A stretch of DNA of 64,000 nt from Lacinutrix sp. Bg11-31 (GTDB taxonomy: Bacteria; Bacteroidota; Bacteroidia; Flavobacteriales; Flavobacteriaceae). Positions within the stretch are counted from its first letter, which is position 1. Each line of letters opens with the position of its first letter. Shown here piece by piece: positions 1 to 9,638 of this stretch. Position numbers and translations under genes: made by a program. The DNA lies in assembly GCF_002831665.1 (NCBI RefSeq), contig NZ_CP025118.1, positions 124,001 through 188,000 of the forward strand, given 5' to 3'. Below the pieces are notes generated by a model. It ran no database searches and had not been told where the DNA came from. It worked only from the letters and a program-made list of their open reading frames with translations.

Positions 1-714
1 AAAGACAAACATTTATCTTTAGATAAAACGCTGGCTGATTACTTTCCAGAACTTGTGGGTAGAATTGAAAATGCAGAAAAAATTACTCTGAGGTTGATGA
101 TAAAACATCGGAGTGGTATACCAAATTATACAGATTATGGTTATTGGGATAATCCACCGAAAAGTCATAAAGAAACCCTTGAATTGGCACTTGATTTGCC
201 AGCCAATTTTAAGCCAGGTGAAGATTATGGTTATTCAAACACGAATTATTTATTGCTTCGGAAACTCATGGACAAGGTCTTAGGTTATAGCCGTAACCAA
301 TATATTAAGGAGAAAATTTTGACACCACTCGAGCTAAACAATACATTCAATTCCCTTAATGAAGTAAATATAGACGATATTATGAGTGGATATCATGTTG
401 GCTATGAATCCGATTTAAAAACGGAATATGGTGGAATGTTTGCTACAGCAGAAGATGTTGGCATTTTTTTAAGAGCACTAAACGATGGTTCAGTGTTTGA
501 TGAAGGCGAACAAGAAATCTATTCTTCGATTTATGTGTACAAACATTCGGGGTGGGTTCTTGGATATCAGAGTTTTTCCGAATATTATGAAGATATTGAT
601 ACTGTTGTTGTTCAGTTTAATAACACAACCGACTCTAAACTATATATGTGGAATTTGGCAGAAATAGTATATACCCGAATAGTAAAAATAATTAGAAATA
701 AAAAAATCTCATAA
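1..714 (+). CDS. Serine hydrolase, class C beta-lactamase-like, 5' end outside window
   Basis: The frame is open from base 1 (KDKHLSLDKTLADYFPEL...), so the N-terminus with the SxxK nucleophile lies outside the window; the GTG at 55 is not a convincing start. The visible part shows the Tyr-x-Asn box as YSN within YGYSNTNY and a late KHSG segment that fits the third active-site box. These are the marks of the class C beta-lactamase/penicillin-binding-like serine hydrolase family, whose members range from beta-lactamases to peptidases and esterases; substrate cannot be told. The protein ends in a basic tail (IRNKKIS). Directly after the stop codon lies a solitary cassette-type recombination site, so this may be a cassette gene inserted outside the main array. 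Confidence 0.75.
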   Translation, partial: KDKHLSLDKTLADYFPELVGRIENAEKITLRLMIKHRSGIPNYTDYGYWDNPPKSHKETLELALDLPANFKPGEDYGYSNTNYLLLRKLMDKVLGYSRNQYIKEKILTPLELNNTFNSLNEVNIDDIMSGYHVGYESDLKTEYGGMFATAEDVGIFLRALNDGSVFDEGEQEIYSSIYVYKHSGWVLGYQSFSEYYEDIDTVVVQFNNTTDSKLYMWNLAEIVYTRIVKIIRNKKIS

Positions 715-899
715 CAACGTGTGTAAAACATAGCTAATAAGAGTTTGACCCATAGGTACGTGTATATTTACAAAGACCGCCAAATTTTTAAATTTGGCTT
801 TTAAGATTGATAAGTTAAAAACAAAATATAAAAATTCGGCTCTGTGTTAACCCGAAAAGTTAGTGTCTTTTTACGAGCTACGTTTCATACACGAACACG
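713..899 (+). repeat. Solitary attC-like site, long family (III), plus orientation
   Basis: Read on the plus strand this matches the reverse complement of the long site at 52731-52918 over most of its length: shared blocks include AAAACATAGCT near the start, GTATTTACAAAG in the middle, AATATAAAAATTCGGCTC, and GCTACGTTTCATA at the end. It starts with AACAACG immediately after the serine hydrolase stop codon. The far GTT end is not recognisable, so the site looks degraded. It is 24 kb from the array and in opposite orientation. Confidence 0.65.
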
Positions 900-925
900 A
901 TAATCGAACCTCTACCAAAAACATA

Positions 926-2926
926 CTATTTCAAAGTTTCTAACTTCCCTTGATAACTTTTAATTTCGTCACGTAATTTTGCAGCAACAATAAAATCTAA
1001 AGCTTTTGCTGCTTGCTCCATAACTTTACGTTTTTCACGTATTTTCTTTTCTAATTCACCTTTAGTTAAATATTCGCTTTCTGGTTCTGCAGCACGTGCA
1101 GCTTCCAATTCGTAGCTATAAGTACTTACAGAGTTTTTACCTAAAGCACTATCTAAACTTTTGTTTAGGGCTTTTGGTACCATGTTATTTTCTGTATTGT
1201 AAGCTATTTGTTTTTCGCGTCTATATTCGGTTTCATCAATAGTTTTCTGCATACTTTTGGTAATCTTATCTGCATACATAATGGCTTTACCATTTAAGTT
1301 TCTTGCAGCTCTACCAACGGTTTGTGTTAATGATCTTGCCGAACGTAAAAAGCCTTCTTTATCTGCATCTAAAATAGCAACTAAAGACACTTCTGGTAAA
1401 TCTAAACCTTCACGCAATAAGTTTACACCAACCAAAACATCGTAAATACCTTTACGTAAATCTTGCATAATTTGTACGCGCTCTAAAGTATCTACATCAC
1501 TATGTATGTAATTAACACGAATAGAAATTCGGCTTAAATATTTGGTTAATTCTTCGGCCATACGTTTGGTTAACGTGGTAACTAAAGTACGTTCGTCTTT
1601 CTCGATACGTTGTTGTATTTCTTCAATTAAATCATCTATCTGGTTTAAGCTTGGTCGTACTTCAATAATAGGATCTAGTAAACCTGTTGGTCTAATAACT
1701 TGCTCTACATAAACACCATCGGTTTTTTGAAGCTCGTAATCTGCAGGCGTTGCACTTACGTACAATACTTGGTTTTGCAAAGATTCAAACTCTTCAAATT
1801 TTAAAGGCCTATTATCCATTGCAGCAGGTAATCTAAAACCATAATCGACTAGGTTTACTTTTCGGCTGTAATCACCTCCATACATAGCATGCACTTGTGA
1901 GATCGTTACATGACTTTCGTCTACAACCATTAAATAATCGTCTGGAAAATAATCTAATAAGCAGAAAGGTCGTGTGCCTGGCATTCTACCATCAAGGTAG
2001 CGAGAGTAATTTTCAATACCAGAGCAGTAACCAAGTTCGCGAATCATTTCAAGATCGAACTCTGTACGTTCTTTAAGTCTTTTGGATTCTAAATGCTTGC
2101 CAATTTCTTTAAAGTAATCATACTGTTTTACTAAATCGTCTTGAATACTTTTTATGGCACCTTGCAAAATATCTGGAGAGGTTACAAACATGTTTGCAGG
2201 ATAGATGTTTAGTCTTTCGTACTCCTCAATAACCTTGTTGGTTTGTATATCGAATTGTTCTATTAATTCTATTTCGTCTCCAAAAAAATGAACTCTAAAA
2301 GCATTGTCTGCATAACTTGGGAATATATCTACAGTATCTCCTTTTATTCTAAAATTACCGTGTCTAAAATCTGCTTCGGTACGCGAATACAAACTTTGTA
2401 CTAGTTGATGCAATAGTTTTGTACGCGAAATTTGCTGATCGCGTTCTATAGAAATTACATTTTTTTGAAACTCTACAGGATTTCCAATACCATACAAACA
2501 AGAAACCGATGCTATTACAATAACATCGCGACGACCAGAGAGTAGAGAAGAGGTTGTGCTTAAGCGCATTTTCTCAATCTCCTCGTTAATAGATAAATCT
2601 TTTTCTATATAAACACCAGAAGTTGGTATGTAGGCTTCTGGTTGGTAATAATCGTAATAAGACACAAAATACTCCACAGCATTTTCAGGAAAAAACTGTT
2701 TAAACTCACTGTATAATTGTGCAGCTAAAGTTTTATTGTGAGCTAGTACTAATGTTGGTCTTTGTGTTTGTTCAATAACATTAGCAACTGTAAATGTTTT
2801 TCCAGAACCTGTAACACCAAGTAAAGTTTGGTATCTCTCATTAGAGTTTAAGCCGTTCACCAATTTTTTTATTGCTGAAGGCTGATCTCCTGTTGGACTA
2901 AATTCTGATTGTATTTTGAATTGCAT
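926..2926 (-). CDS. uvrB: UvrABC excinuclease subunit B
   Basis: UvrB is the damage-verifying helicase-like subunit of nucleotide excision repair; it is loaded by UvrA and then recruits UvrC. The 666-residue length is typical. Walker A GVTGSGKT is at residues 37-44, followed by the beta-hairpin YYDYYQPEAYIP that inserts into DNA, the DESH motif II, the SATP motif and C-terminal helicase motifs (GRAARN). The last about 45 residues form the UVR domain that contacts UvrC. It stands alone, with a 320-bp gap upstream. Start ATG at 2926 gives the expected MQFKIQSEFSPTGDQP N-terminus. Assignment is secure. Confidence 0.98.
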   Translation of the reverse strand: MQFKIQSEFSPTGDQPSAIKKLVNGLNSNERYQTLLGVTGSGKTFTVANVIEQTQRPTLVLAHNKTLAAQLYSEFKQFFPENAVEYFVSYYDYYQPEAYIPTSGVYIEKDLSINEEIEKMRLSTTSSLLSGRRDVIVIASVSCLYGIGNPVEFQKNVISIERDQQISRTKLLHQLVQSLYSRTEADFRHGNFRIKGDTVDIFPSYADNAFRVHFFGDEIELIEQFDIQTNKVIEEYERLNIYPANMFVTSPDILQGAIKSIQDDLVKQYDYFKEIGKHLESKRLKERTEFDLEMIRELGYCSGIENYSRYLDGRMPGTRPFCLLDYFPDDYLMVVDESHVTISQVHAMYGGDYSRKVNLVDYGFRLPAAMDNRPLKFEEFESLQNQVLYVSATPADYELQKTDGVYVEQVIRPTGLLDPIIEVRPSLNQIDDLIEEIQQRIEKDERTLVTTLTKRMAEELTKYLSRISIRVNYIHSDVDTLERVQIMQDLRKGIYDVLVGVNLLREGLDLPEVSLVAILDADKEGFLRSARSLTQTVGRAARNLNGKAIMYADKITKSMQKTIDETEYRREKQIAYNTENNMVPKALNKSLDSALGKNSVSTYSYELEAARAAEPESEYLTKGELEKKIREKRKVMEQAAKALDFIVAAKLRDEIKSYQGKLETLK

Positions 2927-3247
2927 AATTTGTGTTATTCCTGTTTTTTTTGCCTTCCTTTAGATAAACTTTGGTTGGAATCTTTATTTAGCGATACTAT
3001 ATTTTATAGATAAGTGTTTTATAAATCTTCTATTTCGAAGGAATGATAAAAAACAAAATTACGGAATAAAAAAGAGTTTTGTTTTAATGAAGCGTTAAGA
3101 ATATTGGACATAAAATATACGCTATAAGAATACTCGTAACTGTATTAAAAATAGCAAAGTATATATTGTAGATTTTCCCATATAAGCCAAAACTTAGGGA
3201 TAAGCTTCACATGATTTTGGACGCAGTTTTAATTTTATTCTTGCGTT
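2927..3247. other. Intergenic, 321 bp, no gene seen
   Basis: AT-rich spacer between the divergent-side end of the cyclophilin gene and the start of uvrB. It must hold the uvrB promoter, but I see no clear TAnnTTTG match, no ORF and no strong hairpin. Confidence 0.5.
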
Positions 3248-4090
3248 TTAATTTATGACCTTTATCGATTGTATTCTCACATCTTTTAAGGGCCTAGCTA
3301 AATCATTTGTAGGAACACTTGCTATTGAATCTAATACGTTCATTCCTTTTATTAACTGACCAAAAACGGTGTAATCTTGATCTAAATGCGGTGTGCCTCC
3401 AATAGATTTGTAGACTTCACGTTGCTTTTCTGGAATAATATAGGATTTAAAATTTTTGTCATTATTAGCAATACTCAAGATGCTATCCATTAATAAATTG
3501 TAACGTTCCTTTAATACATCGTAATGGTCACTTGCATATTGTATAGAATCAATTAAAGGCTTTTTTCTAATATCATTTTTAAAATATGCTCTAGCCTTTT
3601 TTTTATTGATACGGTTTTCAGCTAGACTTAAAAGGCTATCATTAAATTTTTTTCCTTGCACAATATAAAAGTGCATAGCGCTTGAAGACTTTTTAGGATT
3701 ATCTTCTCTAGCAGCAGCGAGTGCTCCTTTTTTGTGAAATAATTCTTTACGGAATTCTGCATTTACCAAATATGGAGCATCTCCATTTCCGAGTGTGTCT
3801 TTTGGTTGCGCATTTTTACTTTCTGGGTCTCCAGTCTGGATCATAAATTCATTTATAATTCTATGAAAAAGTAAACTGTCGTAAGCTTTGTTATTTGCAA
3901 GATTAACGATGTTATCTCGATGCAATGGTGTGCTATTGTAAAGTTCGAAAACCATCGATCCGTAATTTGTTATTATTTCAATTTTCTTACGTTTTTCTTC
4001 TTTAATTTTTAATGTATCTGTTGGCTGCTTGCATTTAAAGAATGAAAGAATAAGTAATGTTAGGAGAGAAAATTTAAGGAAGTATTTCAT
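3248..4090 (-). CDS. Cyclophilin-type peptidyl-prolyl isomerase, probable lipoprotein
   Basis: Cyclophilins isomerise Xaa-Pro bonds during protein folding. A hydrophobic N-terminus ends at Cys20 (LSFFKC), which fits a relaxed lipoprotein signal, so the protein is probably periplasmic and lipid-anchored. The catalytic fold is visible as FHRIINEFMIQTGDP (Phe75-His-Arg, QTGDP at 85-89), and SSSAMHFYIVQG later. A lysine-rich helical insertion of about 70 residues (around 160-235) separates this core from the last strands (DYTVFGQLIKGMNVLDSIA). That long insertion is seen in Bacteroidota cyclophilins. Stand-alone gene. Confidence 0.9.
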   Translation of the reverse strand: MKYFLKFSLLTLLILSFFKCKQPTDTLKIKEEKRKKIEIITNYGSMVFELYNSTPLHRDNIVNLANNKAYDSLLFHRIINEFMIQTGDPESKNAQPKDTLGNGDAPYLVNAEFRKELFHKKGALAAAREDNPKKSSSAMHFYIVQGKKFNDSLLSLAENRINKKKARAYFKNDIRKKPLIDSIQYASDHYDVLKERYNLLMDSILSIANNDKNFKSYIIPEKQREVYKSIGGTPHLDQDYTVFGQLIKGMNVLDSIASVPTNDLARPLKDVRIQSIKVIN

Positions 4091-4232
4091 TTTTGTTTTT
4101 TTTTTTTTTTACCAACAGCGTCCAATGTAGCAACAGTTAGTTTAAACTCGAAGTTCGCCTATTTTTTTTACAAAGCCAAGTCTATAAAACACAAACATTC
4201 CTTAATTAATCTACTATAGCATAAAATAGCAG

Positions 4233-4240
4233 TACCTTTG
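4233..4240 (+). promoter_or_regulatory. Candidate -7 element of the helicase operon
   Basis: TACCTTTG matches the Bacteroidota -7 consensus TAnnTTTG and lies about 58 nt before the helicase start. No clear TTTG is found at the -33 distance. Confidence 0.4.
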
Positions 4241-4298
4241 CAGCAAAATAAAGAAGTGACCTACAATTAAGATAGCGTTTGCTTCATAAACACTATTT

Positions 4299-5621
4299 AT
4301 GTCATTCAAATTATTAGGCCTTTCTGAGCCAATACTAAAAGCAATTAGTAAAAAAGGATACGATACTCCATCACCTATTCAAGCAAAAGCAATTCCACCT
4401 ATTTTAGATGGTTACGATGTTTTGGCCTCTGCACAAACAGGAACAGGAAAAACAGCTGGTTTTACTTTACCAATGCTGCACATATTAAGCGAAAACCCTA
4501 AAGAAAAATTTAGACCAATTCGTGCGTTGGTATTAACACCAACAAGAGAATTAGCAGCACAAGTATATGCTAATGTTAAAGAGTACAGTGAGTTTTTAAA
4601 TTTAAGAAGTACTGTTATTTTTGGTGGTGTAAACCAAAAACCTCAAGTAGCAAATATTAGAAATGGAGTAGATGTTTTGGTAGCAACACCAGGACGTTTG
4701 TTAGATTTATGTAATCAAGGCGCAATTTCTTTAAAGCGCGTTGAAATATTTGTTTTAGATGAAGCAGATAGAATGCTTGATATGGGTTTTTTGCGCGATA
4801 TAGAACGCGTAATGAAACTAATGCCAGATAAAAGACAAAATCTAATGTTCTCGGCAACGTTTTCTAAAGAAATTAAAAAGCTAGCTTTTACTATTCTAAA
4901 CAATCCAGTACAAGTAGAAGCAACTCCAGAAAATACAGCAGTAGAAGCGATTACTCAAAAAGTATATCGCGTAGCGAAAGCGCATAAAACAGGATTAATA
5001 ATTAAACTTATTTCTGAAGGGAATTGGAAACAAGTATTAGTTTTTACACGTACTAAACATGGAGCTAATAACCTAACTAAAAAATTAATAGGTTCTGGTA
5101 TTTCAGCAGCAGCTATTCATGGAAATAAAAGTCAAGGAGCAAGAACTAAAGCCTTAAAAGGTTTTAAAGATGGAACTGTTCGTGTTATGGTTGCTACAGA
5201 TATTGCTGCGCGTGGATTAGATATTCCATTATTACCACACGTTATAAACTTCGAGATTCCTAATATCTCTGAAGATTACGTACATAGAATTGGTAGAACA
5301 GGTAGAGCAGGAGCTAAAGGAGAAGCTATTTCTCTAGTAAGTGCAGACGAAACTACTTTTTTAAGAGATATACAAAAACTTATTGGTGAAAAATTACCAG
5401 TTGAAATTATGGAAGGTTTCGAGCCAGATCCAAATGCTTCAACTACACCTATAAAGCCAGGTCAAAATAGACAACCCAGAAATAGCAAGCCTAAAGCAAA
5501 AGGTTCTGGAGATAAATCTAAAGGGAATTCTAACTCTGAAAATGGAGGTGGAAGAAACCGTAGTAAAAATAAAAGTAGAGGTTCTAGTAGCGATAGGCGT
5601 TCTAGTAGTTCAAGAAGTTAA
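4299..5621 (+). CDS. DEAD-box RNA helicase, RhlE-like
   Basis: ATP-dependent RNA helicase of 440 residues. Visible motifs in order: Q motif ([13 protein letters not shown]), Walker [19 protein letters not shown] within [16 protein letters not shown] within LMFSATFS, and [10 protein letters not shown]. The C-terminal 70 residues are a low-complexity tail rich in Ser, Arg, Lys, Gly and Asn, typical of RhlE-type RNA-binding tails. The stop codon is only 1 nt from the start of the next small gene, so the two are probably co-transcribed. Likely roles are ribosome assembly or RNA turnover. Confidence 0.93.
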   Translation: MSFKLLGLSEPILKAISKKGYDTPSPIQAKAIPPILDGYDVLASAQTGTGKTAGFTLPMLHILSENPKEKFRPIRALVLTPTRELAAQVYANVKEYSEFLNLRSTVIFGGVNQKPQVANIRNGVDVLVATPGRLLDLCNQGAISLKRVEIFVLDEADRMLDMGFLRDIERVMKLMPDKRQNLMFSATFSKEIKKLAFTILNNPVQVEATPENTAVEAITQKVYRVAKAHKTGLIIKLISEGNWKQVLVFTRTKHGANNLTKKLIGSGISAAAIHGNKSQGARTKALKGFKDGTVRVMVATDIAARGLDIPLLPHVINFEIPNISEDYVHRIGRTGRAGAKGEAISLVSADETTFLRDIQKLIGEKLPVEIMEGFEPDPNASTTPIKPGQNRQPRNSKPKAKGSGDKSKGNSNSENGGGRNRSKNKSRGSSSDRRSSSSRS

Positions 5622-5622
5622 A

Positions 5623-5832
5623 ATGACTCAAGCATTAAAAGATAAAATAATAGAAGTTTGCGATACCAAAATTGCACAAAAAGGAGATAATGTTGGTCTT
5701 TCTGTTTATGCTTTTTTTAAAAACAAAAATGATAATCCTAAGTTATTAATGGAAGCTGCTACTTGGTGGATAGAAACACACCAATTAGATCATTTTGAAA
5801 AGGCTGTGAAAATTAAAAAGATGATTCAATAG
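5623..5832 (+). CDS. DUF6500 family small protein
   Basis: 69 residues starting at ATG 5623, 1 nt after the helicase stop; a longer frame upstream overlaps the helicase and is not needed. The sequence (IIEVCDTKIAQKGDNVGLSVYAFF, then EAATWWIETHQLDHFEKA) matches my recollection of the DUF6500 family, conserved in marine bacteria and of unknown function. No signal peptide or membrane segment. Placement suggests translational coupling to the helicase. Confidence 0.75.
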   Translation: MTQALKDKIIEVCDTKIAQKGDNVGLSVYAFFKNKNDNPKLLMEAATWWIETHQLDHFEKAVKIKKMIQ

Positions 5833-5914
5833 ATTTTTTATCACATTGAGTATAGTTGAAGTTTAATGCAGACTTTAACTATACTCAAACAGATAAAATA
5901 AAATTTAAAACTAC

Positions 5915-6142
5915 ATGGAAACTCAAAAAAACAACCCACTTCATGGCATAAAGTTAGAGCAAATTGTAACCGATTTACAAGCATATTATGGTTGGGAATA
6001 TTTGGGTTACAACATAAAAATTAAGTGCTTTACAGATAATCCTACAATAAAATCGAGTTTGAAATTTTTAAGACGCATGCCTTGGGCTAGAACTAAGGTT
6101 GAAAACTTATACTTAGAGTATTTAAAGAAAAATAAGAAATAA
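5915..6142 (+). CDS. VF530/DUF2132-type DNA-binding family protein
   Basis: 75 residues, with the family pattern NPLHGIKLEQIVTDL, then YYGWEYLGYNIKIKCFTDNPTIKSSLKFLRRMPWAR. The VF530 (DUF2132) family has a small helical fold and is described as DNA-binding; the precise role is unknown. It follows the helicase and DUF6500 genes at 82 nt and could belong to the same transcript. Confidence 0.85.
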   Translation: METQKNNPLHGIKLEQIVTDLQAYYGWEYLGYNIKIKCFTDNPTIKSSLKFLRRMPWARTKVENLYLEYLKKNKK

Positions 6143-6309
6143 CTGTAAATTATCTTCTAAACAAATCTATTTAGTTAATGGTTTTTTTAGAAATAATGCA
6201 TTTGGTCTGCTAACTTTACCTTTTAACGAATTCGCTTGTTTTTTAAGATTTAAAAAGTAGTGTATAATACGTTTTCAATCTATTTTTGCCAGAAAAATTT
6301 AAAATAGAT

Positions 6310-9300
6310 ATGTTTTTCCCTAAAGCTCTATCGATAGTATTACTTTTTTTCTGTGTTATACCTTTTAATATTATAAATGCACAAACCGGTCCTGGAGGAG
6401 TTGGTACTAATGATGGAACGTCAGATTTAATTATTTGGTACCGTCCAGACAATGGTGTTGTAACAACAGGAACCAGTATTAATAGTTGGGCAAATTCGGC
6501 TGGAATTTCTGCTTTTAATTTAAGTGAAACAGGATCCACGAGACCAACATTAGTTTCTAATATTGTTAATGGCTATGATGAAATTAGTTTTAATGGAATC
6601 AATAGATTAAGAACAGGTCTTACACTAACTACAGCAAACTTTATTACTAATCAAGCAACTTCTATAATTGTTGCTAAGTCAGATAACACTACACAAACGT
6701 CTAGTCTTTATAGTACAGATCCTTTGGTAGGCTCTACTCGTTTTTCTAGTCATATTCCTTGGAGTGGAACAGTTTATTTCGACATAGGTACATGTTGTAA
6801 TACTACAGCGAGAATACAAGTAGGAAGTTTAACAGGATTAAATGACTACTCAATATGGTCTTATAATGCAAATCCTACAACAGGAAAGCAGTTATATAGG
6901 AATTCAGATTTATTACAAGATAGAGCAGGCTCATCTAATTATACTTCTCATGCTTCTCAACGCTTTAATGTTGGAGGTTATACTTCTGGTACAAATGGTT
7001 TTGTTGGAGATTTAACAGAGCTTGTAGTATTTAAATCTACTATTAATACAGCTCAACGTATTATAATAGATAATTATTTAGCAGCAAAATACGATAGAGC
7101 ATTAGCCTCAAACGATATTTATACACATGATAACACAGCAAATGGTAATTTCGATCATGATGTTGCAGGTATTGGTCAAGCGTTAGACGGCTCAAGCCAT
7201 ACAGACTCACGTGGTACAGGTATTGTTAGAGTAAGCAATCCAAATAATTTAAATGATGATGAGTTTTTGTTTTGGGGAGAAGAAACAAAAGATCCTACTT
7301 ATAATTTTAGTACAAACACAAATAATTATACAGAGCAGTTAAACTCAAGATGGAGAGTAGGAAGAAAAGATAATGTTGGAAGAGTAGACGTTTCTTTCGA
7401 TGTAAGTAGTTTTGATCTATCTGGAAAACAAAGTTGTGTCCCTTTACAATTAGTTGTAGATAATAATTATAATTTTTCTTCACCAGATGATGTCTACGAT
7501 TTAACAATAGTAGGTACAACTGCTACTGCTACAAATGTTAGATTACGTAATAACCATTACTTTACACTACGTTATACAGATCAAATTGTATGGGATGGGA
7601 CTAATTTTTATAATGGTTCTGGAACAGCAAACGCACCAGATAATACTAATGCGTGTTTAAAACTTACAGTTAAGTCTGGAATTGATGCTGTTTTAACCGC
7701 TAACGCACATGTTAGGGAAGTAGAAGTAGAAAGCGGTGGAACATTAGAGGTTAGTAATGGTTTTTTATTAGAAGTAGAAAACGGTATAGTTAATAACGGT
7801 ATAATAGACCTTTTAGGTGAAGCACAGCTTATTCAAAACCATGCGGGAACGACATTAAATTCTGGCTCAGGAAGTTTAAAAATTAGACAACAAGGTACAT
7901 CGAATTTATATAATTATAATTATTGGAGTGCACCAGTAAACAGAGGAGGCACATGGCAAATTGGGTATTTAGAAGATGCTAATGGAGTTGTTAATTTTAC
8001 TGGAGGTTACGATGCGAATCCAGCAACCTCACCAGTAACATTAAGTAACTATTGGTTATACGATTATAATGCGGTTTCTGGTGAATATTCAGGGTGGAAC
8101 TTTTTAACGCCTTCAACAGGCTTAACTCCAGGAAGAGGATATTCTATGAAAGGATCTGGCGTTTCTGGATCAGAACAGGAATACGTATTTAAAGGCATTG
8201 CAAATGATGGTGATTATTCTTATCCTGTAGTAGCTGGCAATGATTTTTTATTAGGAAATCCTTATACTTCTGCTTTAAATGCAGACCAGTTTATTAATGA
8301 TAACTTATCCATAATTGATGGGACATTATATTTTTGGGAACATTTTATAACCAATAATAGTCATGTGTATGCTAATTACGAAGGTGGTTATGCTACTTAT
8401 AATCTAATGTTAGGTCTTCCTGCAGTTGCAGGTTTAGTAAGTAACAACGGAACTGCTTCTAAACCTAAGGCAACAGTAAACATTGCTATTGGACAAGCCT
8501 TTTTTGTTACCATGGAAAACGCAGGTACTTTAGTTTTTAATAATCAACAACGCTCATTTGCAAAAGAGTATTTAAATGAAGCTGTATTTTATAAAACTTC
8601 TAACTCAAATACAATTTCGACAATAGATGATAGAACTAAATTTTGGTTTTCATTTACTAGTCCTTCACAATACAAAAGAGTTATTGGGTTAGGTTACGAT
8701 TTAGATAATGCGACTTATAATTATGATAATGGATATGATGCAAAGGCTTATAATGATCAACCTAATGAGTTATATTGGGTTCAAGAGGATTCTAAATTAG
8801 CGATTCAAGCTTTAGCTCAAGTTAATATTCAAGACGAATTACCACTTGGAGTAAAGGTTACAGATGTAGGTTTATTTACAATTAGTATTTCTGAAATGGA
8901 AAATGTTCCAGATGGCCTTTCGGTTTATATAAAAGATAGCATGCTAAACACTTATCACAACCTTATGGAAAGCGATTTTGTAACTTACTTAGATTCTGGA
9001 GTAAACGAAGAACGCTTTAGTGTTGTTTTTCAAGATGGAAATACACTATCTGTTGAAGAGGAAGCATTAAATGGAATATCTTTAATTTATGATTCTGCTT
9101 CAAAAAACATTAAAATTTTAAATACAGAAAATGCTCAGTTAAAAGAGCTATTTGTTTTTAATACTCTTGGTCAACAAGTTTTAACTCAGAAAAAAGAAGT
9201 GCAAACTGAAACTAATATGAGCCCATTTTCAGATGGATTGTATATTGTTAAAATTATAACAGATAAAGGCACTAAAACAGTTAAGTTTATAAAACATTAA
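6310..9300 (+). CDS. Exported LamG-like protein with type IX sorting domain
   Basis: The start is set at ATG 6310, which gives a clean signal peptide (MFFPKALSIVLLFFCVIPFNIINAQ); an upstream TTG at 6286 would spoil it. Residues about 35-260 resemble concanavalin/LamG-type surface domains of Bacteroidota (LIIWYRPDNGV ... LTELVVFKSTINTAQRIIIDNYLAAKY). The middle holds Asn/Gly/Thr-rich beta repeats. The last about 75 residues are a type A C-terminal sorting domain (ELFVFNTLGQQVL ... GLYIVKI ... TKTVKFIKH) that directs secretion through the type IX system and attachment to the surface. 996 residues. Probable adhesin or matrix protein; no catalytic motif seen. Confidence 0.88.
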   Translation: MFFPKALSIVLLFFCVIPFNIINAQTGPGGVGTNDGTSDLIIWYRPDNGVVTTGTSINSWANSAGISAFNLSETGSTRPTLVSNIVNGYDEISFNGINRLRTGLTLTTANFITNQATSIIVAKSDNTTQTSSLYSTDPLVGSTRFSSHIPWSGTVYFDIGTCCNTTARIQVGSLTGLNDYSIWSYNANPTTGKQLYRNSDLLQDRAGSSNYTSHASQRFNVGGYTSGTNGFVGDLTELVVFKSTINTAQRIIIDNYLAAKYDRALASNDIYTHDNTANGNFDHDVAGIGQALDGSSHTDSRGTGIVRVSNPNNLNDDEFLFWGEETKDPTYNFSTNTNNYTEQLNSRWRVGRKDNVGRVDVSFDVSSFDLSGKQSCVPLQLVVDNNYNFSSPDDVYDLTIVGTTATATNVRLRNNHYFTLRYTDQIVWDGTNFYNGSGTANAPDNTNACLKLTVKSGIDAVLTANAHVREVEVESGGTLEVSNGFLLEVENGIVNNGIIDLLGEAQLIQNHAGTTLNSGSGSLKIRQQGTSNLYNYNYWSAPVNRGGTWQIGYLEDANGVVNFTGGYDANPATSPVTLSNYWLYDYNAVSGEYSGWNFLTPSTGLTPGRGYSMKGSGVSGSEQEYVFKGIANDGDYSYPVVAGNDFLLGNPYTSALNADQFINDNLSIIDGTLYFWEHFITNNSHVYANYEGGYATYNLMLGLPAVAGLVSNNGTASKPKATVNIAIGQAFFVTMENAGTLVFNNQQRSFAKEYLNEAVFYKTSNSNTISTIDDRTKFWFSFTSPSQYKRVIGLGYDLDNATYNYDNGYDAKAYNDQPNELYWVQEDSKLAIQALAQVNIQDELPLGVKVTDVGLFTISISEMENVPDGLSVYIKDSMLNTYHNLMESDFVTYLDSGVNEERFSVVFQDGNTLSVEEEALNGISLIYDSASKNIKILNTENAQLKELFVFNTLGQQVLTQKKEVQTETNMSPFSDGLYIVKIITDKGTKTVKFIKH

Positions 9301-9340
9301 TTTTAAGCTTAATAGTTTTAAGAGTTTCCTTTAAAAATAA

Positions 9341-9373
9341 AAAAATGCCTTAGAATTATCTAAGGCATTTTTG
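9341..9373 (+). terminator. Intrinsic terminator after the T9SS cargo gene
   Basis: Perfect 12-bp stem AAATGCCTTAGA / TCTAAGGCATTT with a short loop and flanking A and T runs. It would work in both directions, but only the plus-strand gene ends here. Confidence 0.85.
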
Positions 9374-9638
9374 CTTTAATAGCAATACTGTTATTTCTTC
9401 TCTTTTTTCTTCTTTTTAGATTTCTCTAAAGAAATAGAAACACTAGAAGTTGTATTCATTTTCTCAAATGCTTTTTTTTGTTTTTTTTTCTTGAGCAGTT
9501 GCTAAAATTACAGAGAAAAGATCAAGTGTGAAAAGGCCTAATTTTATTATTTTAGTTAATTATAGCTAGACTATTAATTTTTAATTTGGTTTAATAATGA
9601 TTGAAATATTTATTTAAAAAATAAATTAGTAGCGAGTA
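9374..9638. other. Intergenic, possible remnant of a short exported protein
   Basis: On the minus strand a stretch reads ILATAQEKKTKK and, in another frame, a 22-codon open end (MNTTSSVSISLEKSKK...) down to a stop near 9391. A run of A residues separates the two frames. This could be a degraded small secreted protein, but it is too short to call a gene. Confidence 0.25.

Noticed and set aside
6286..6309. Earlier TTG start of the T9SS protein
   Set aside because: It would add charged residues in front of an otherwise standard signal peptide.
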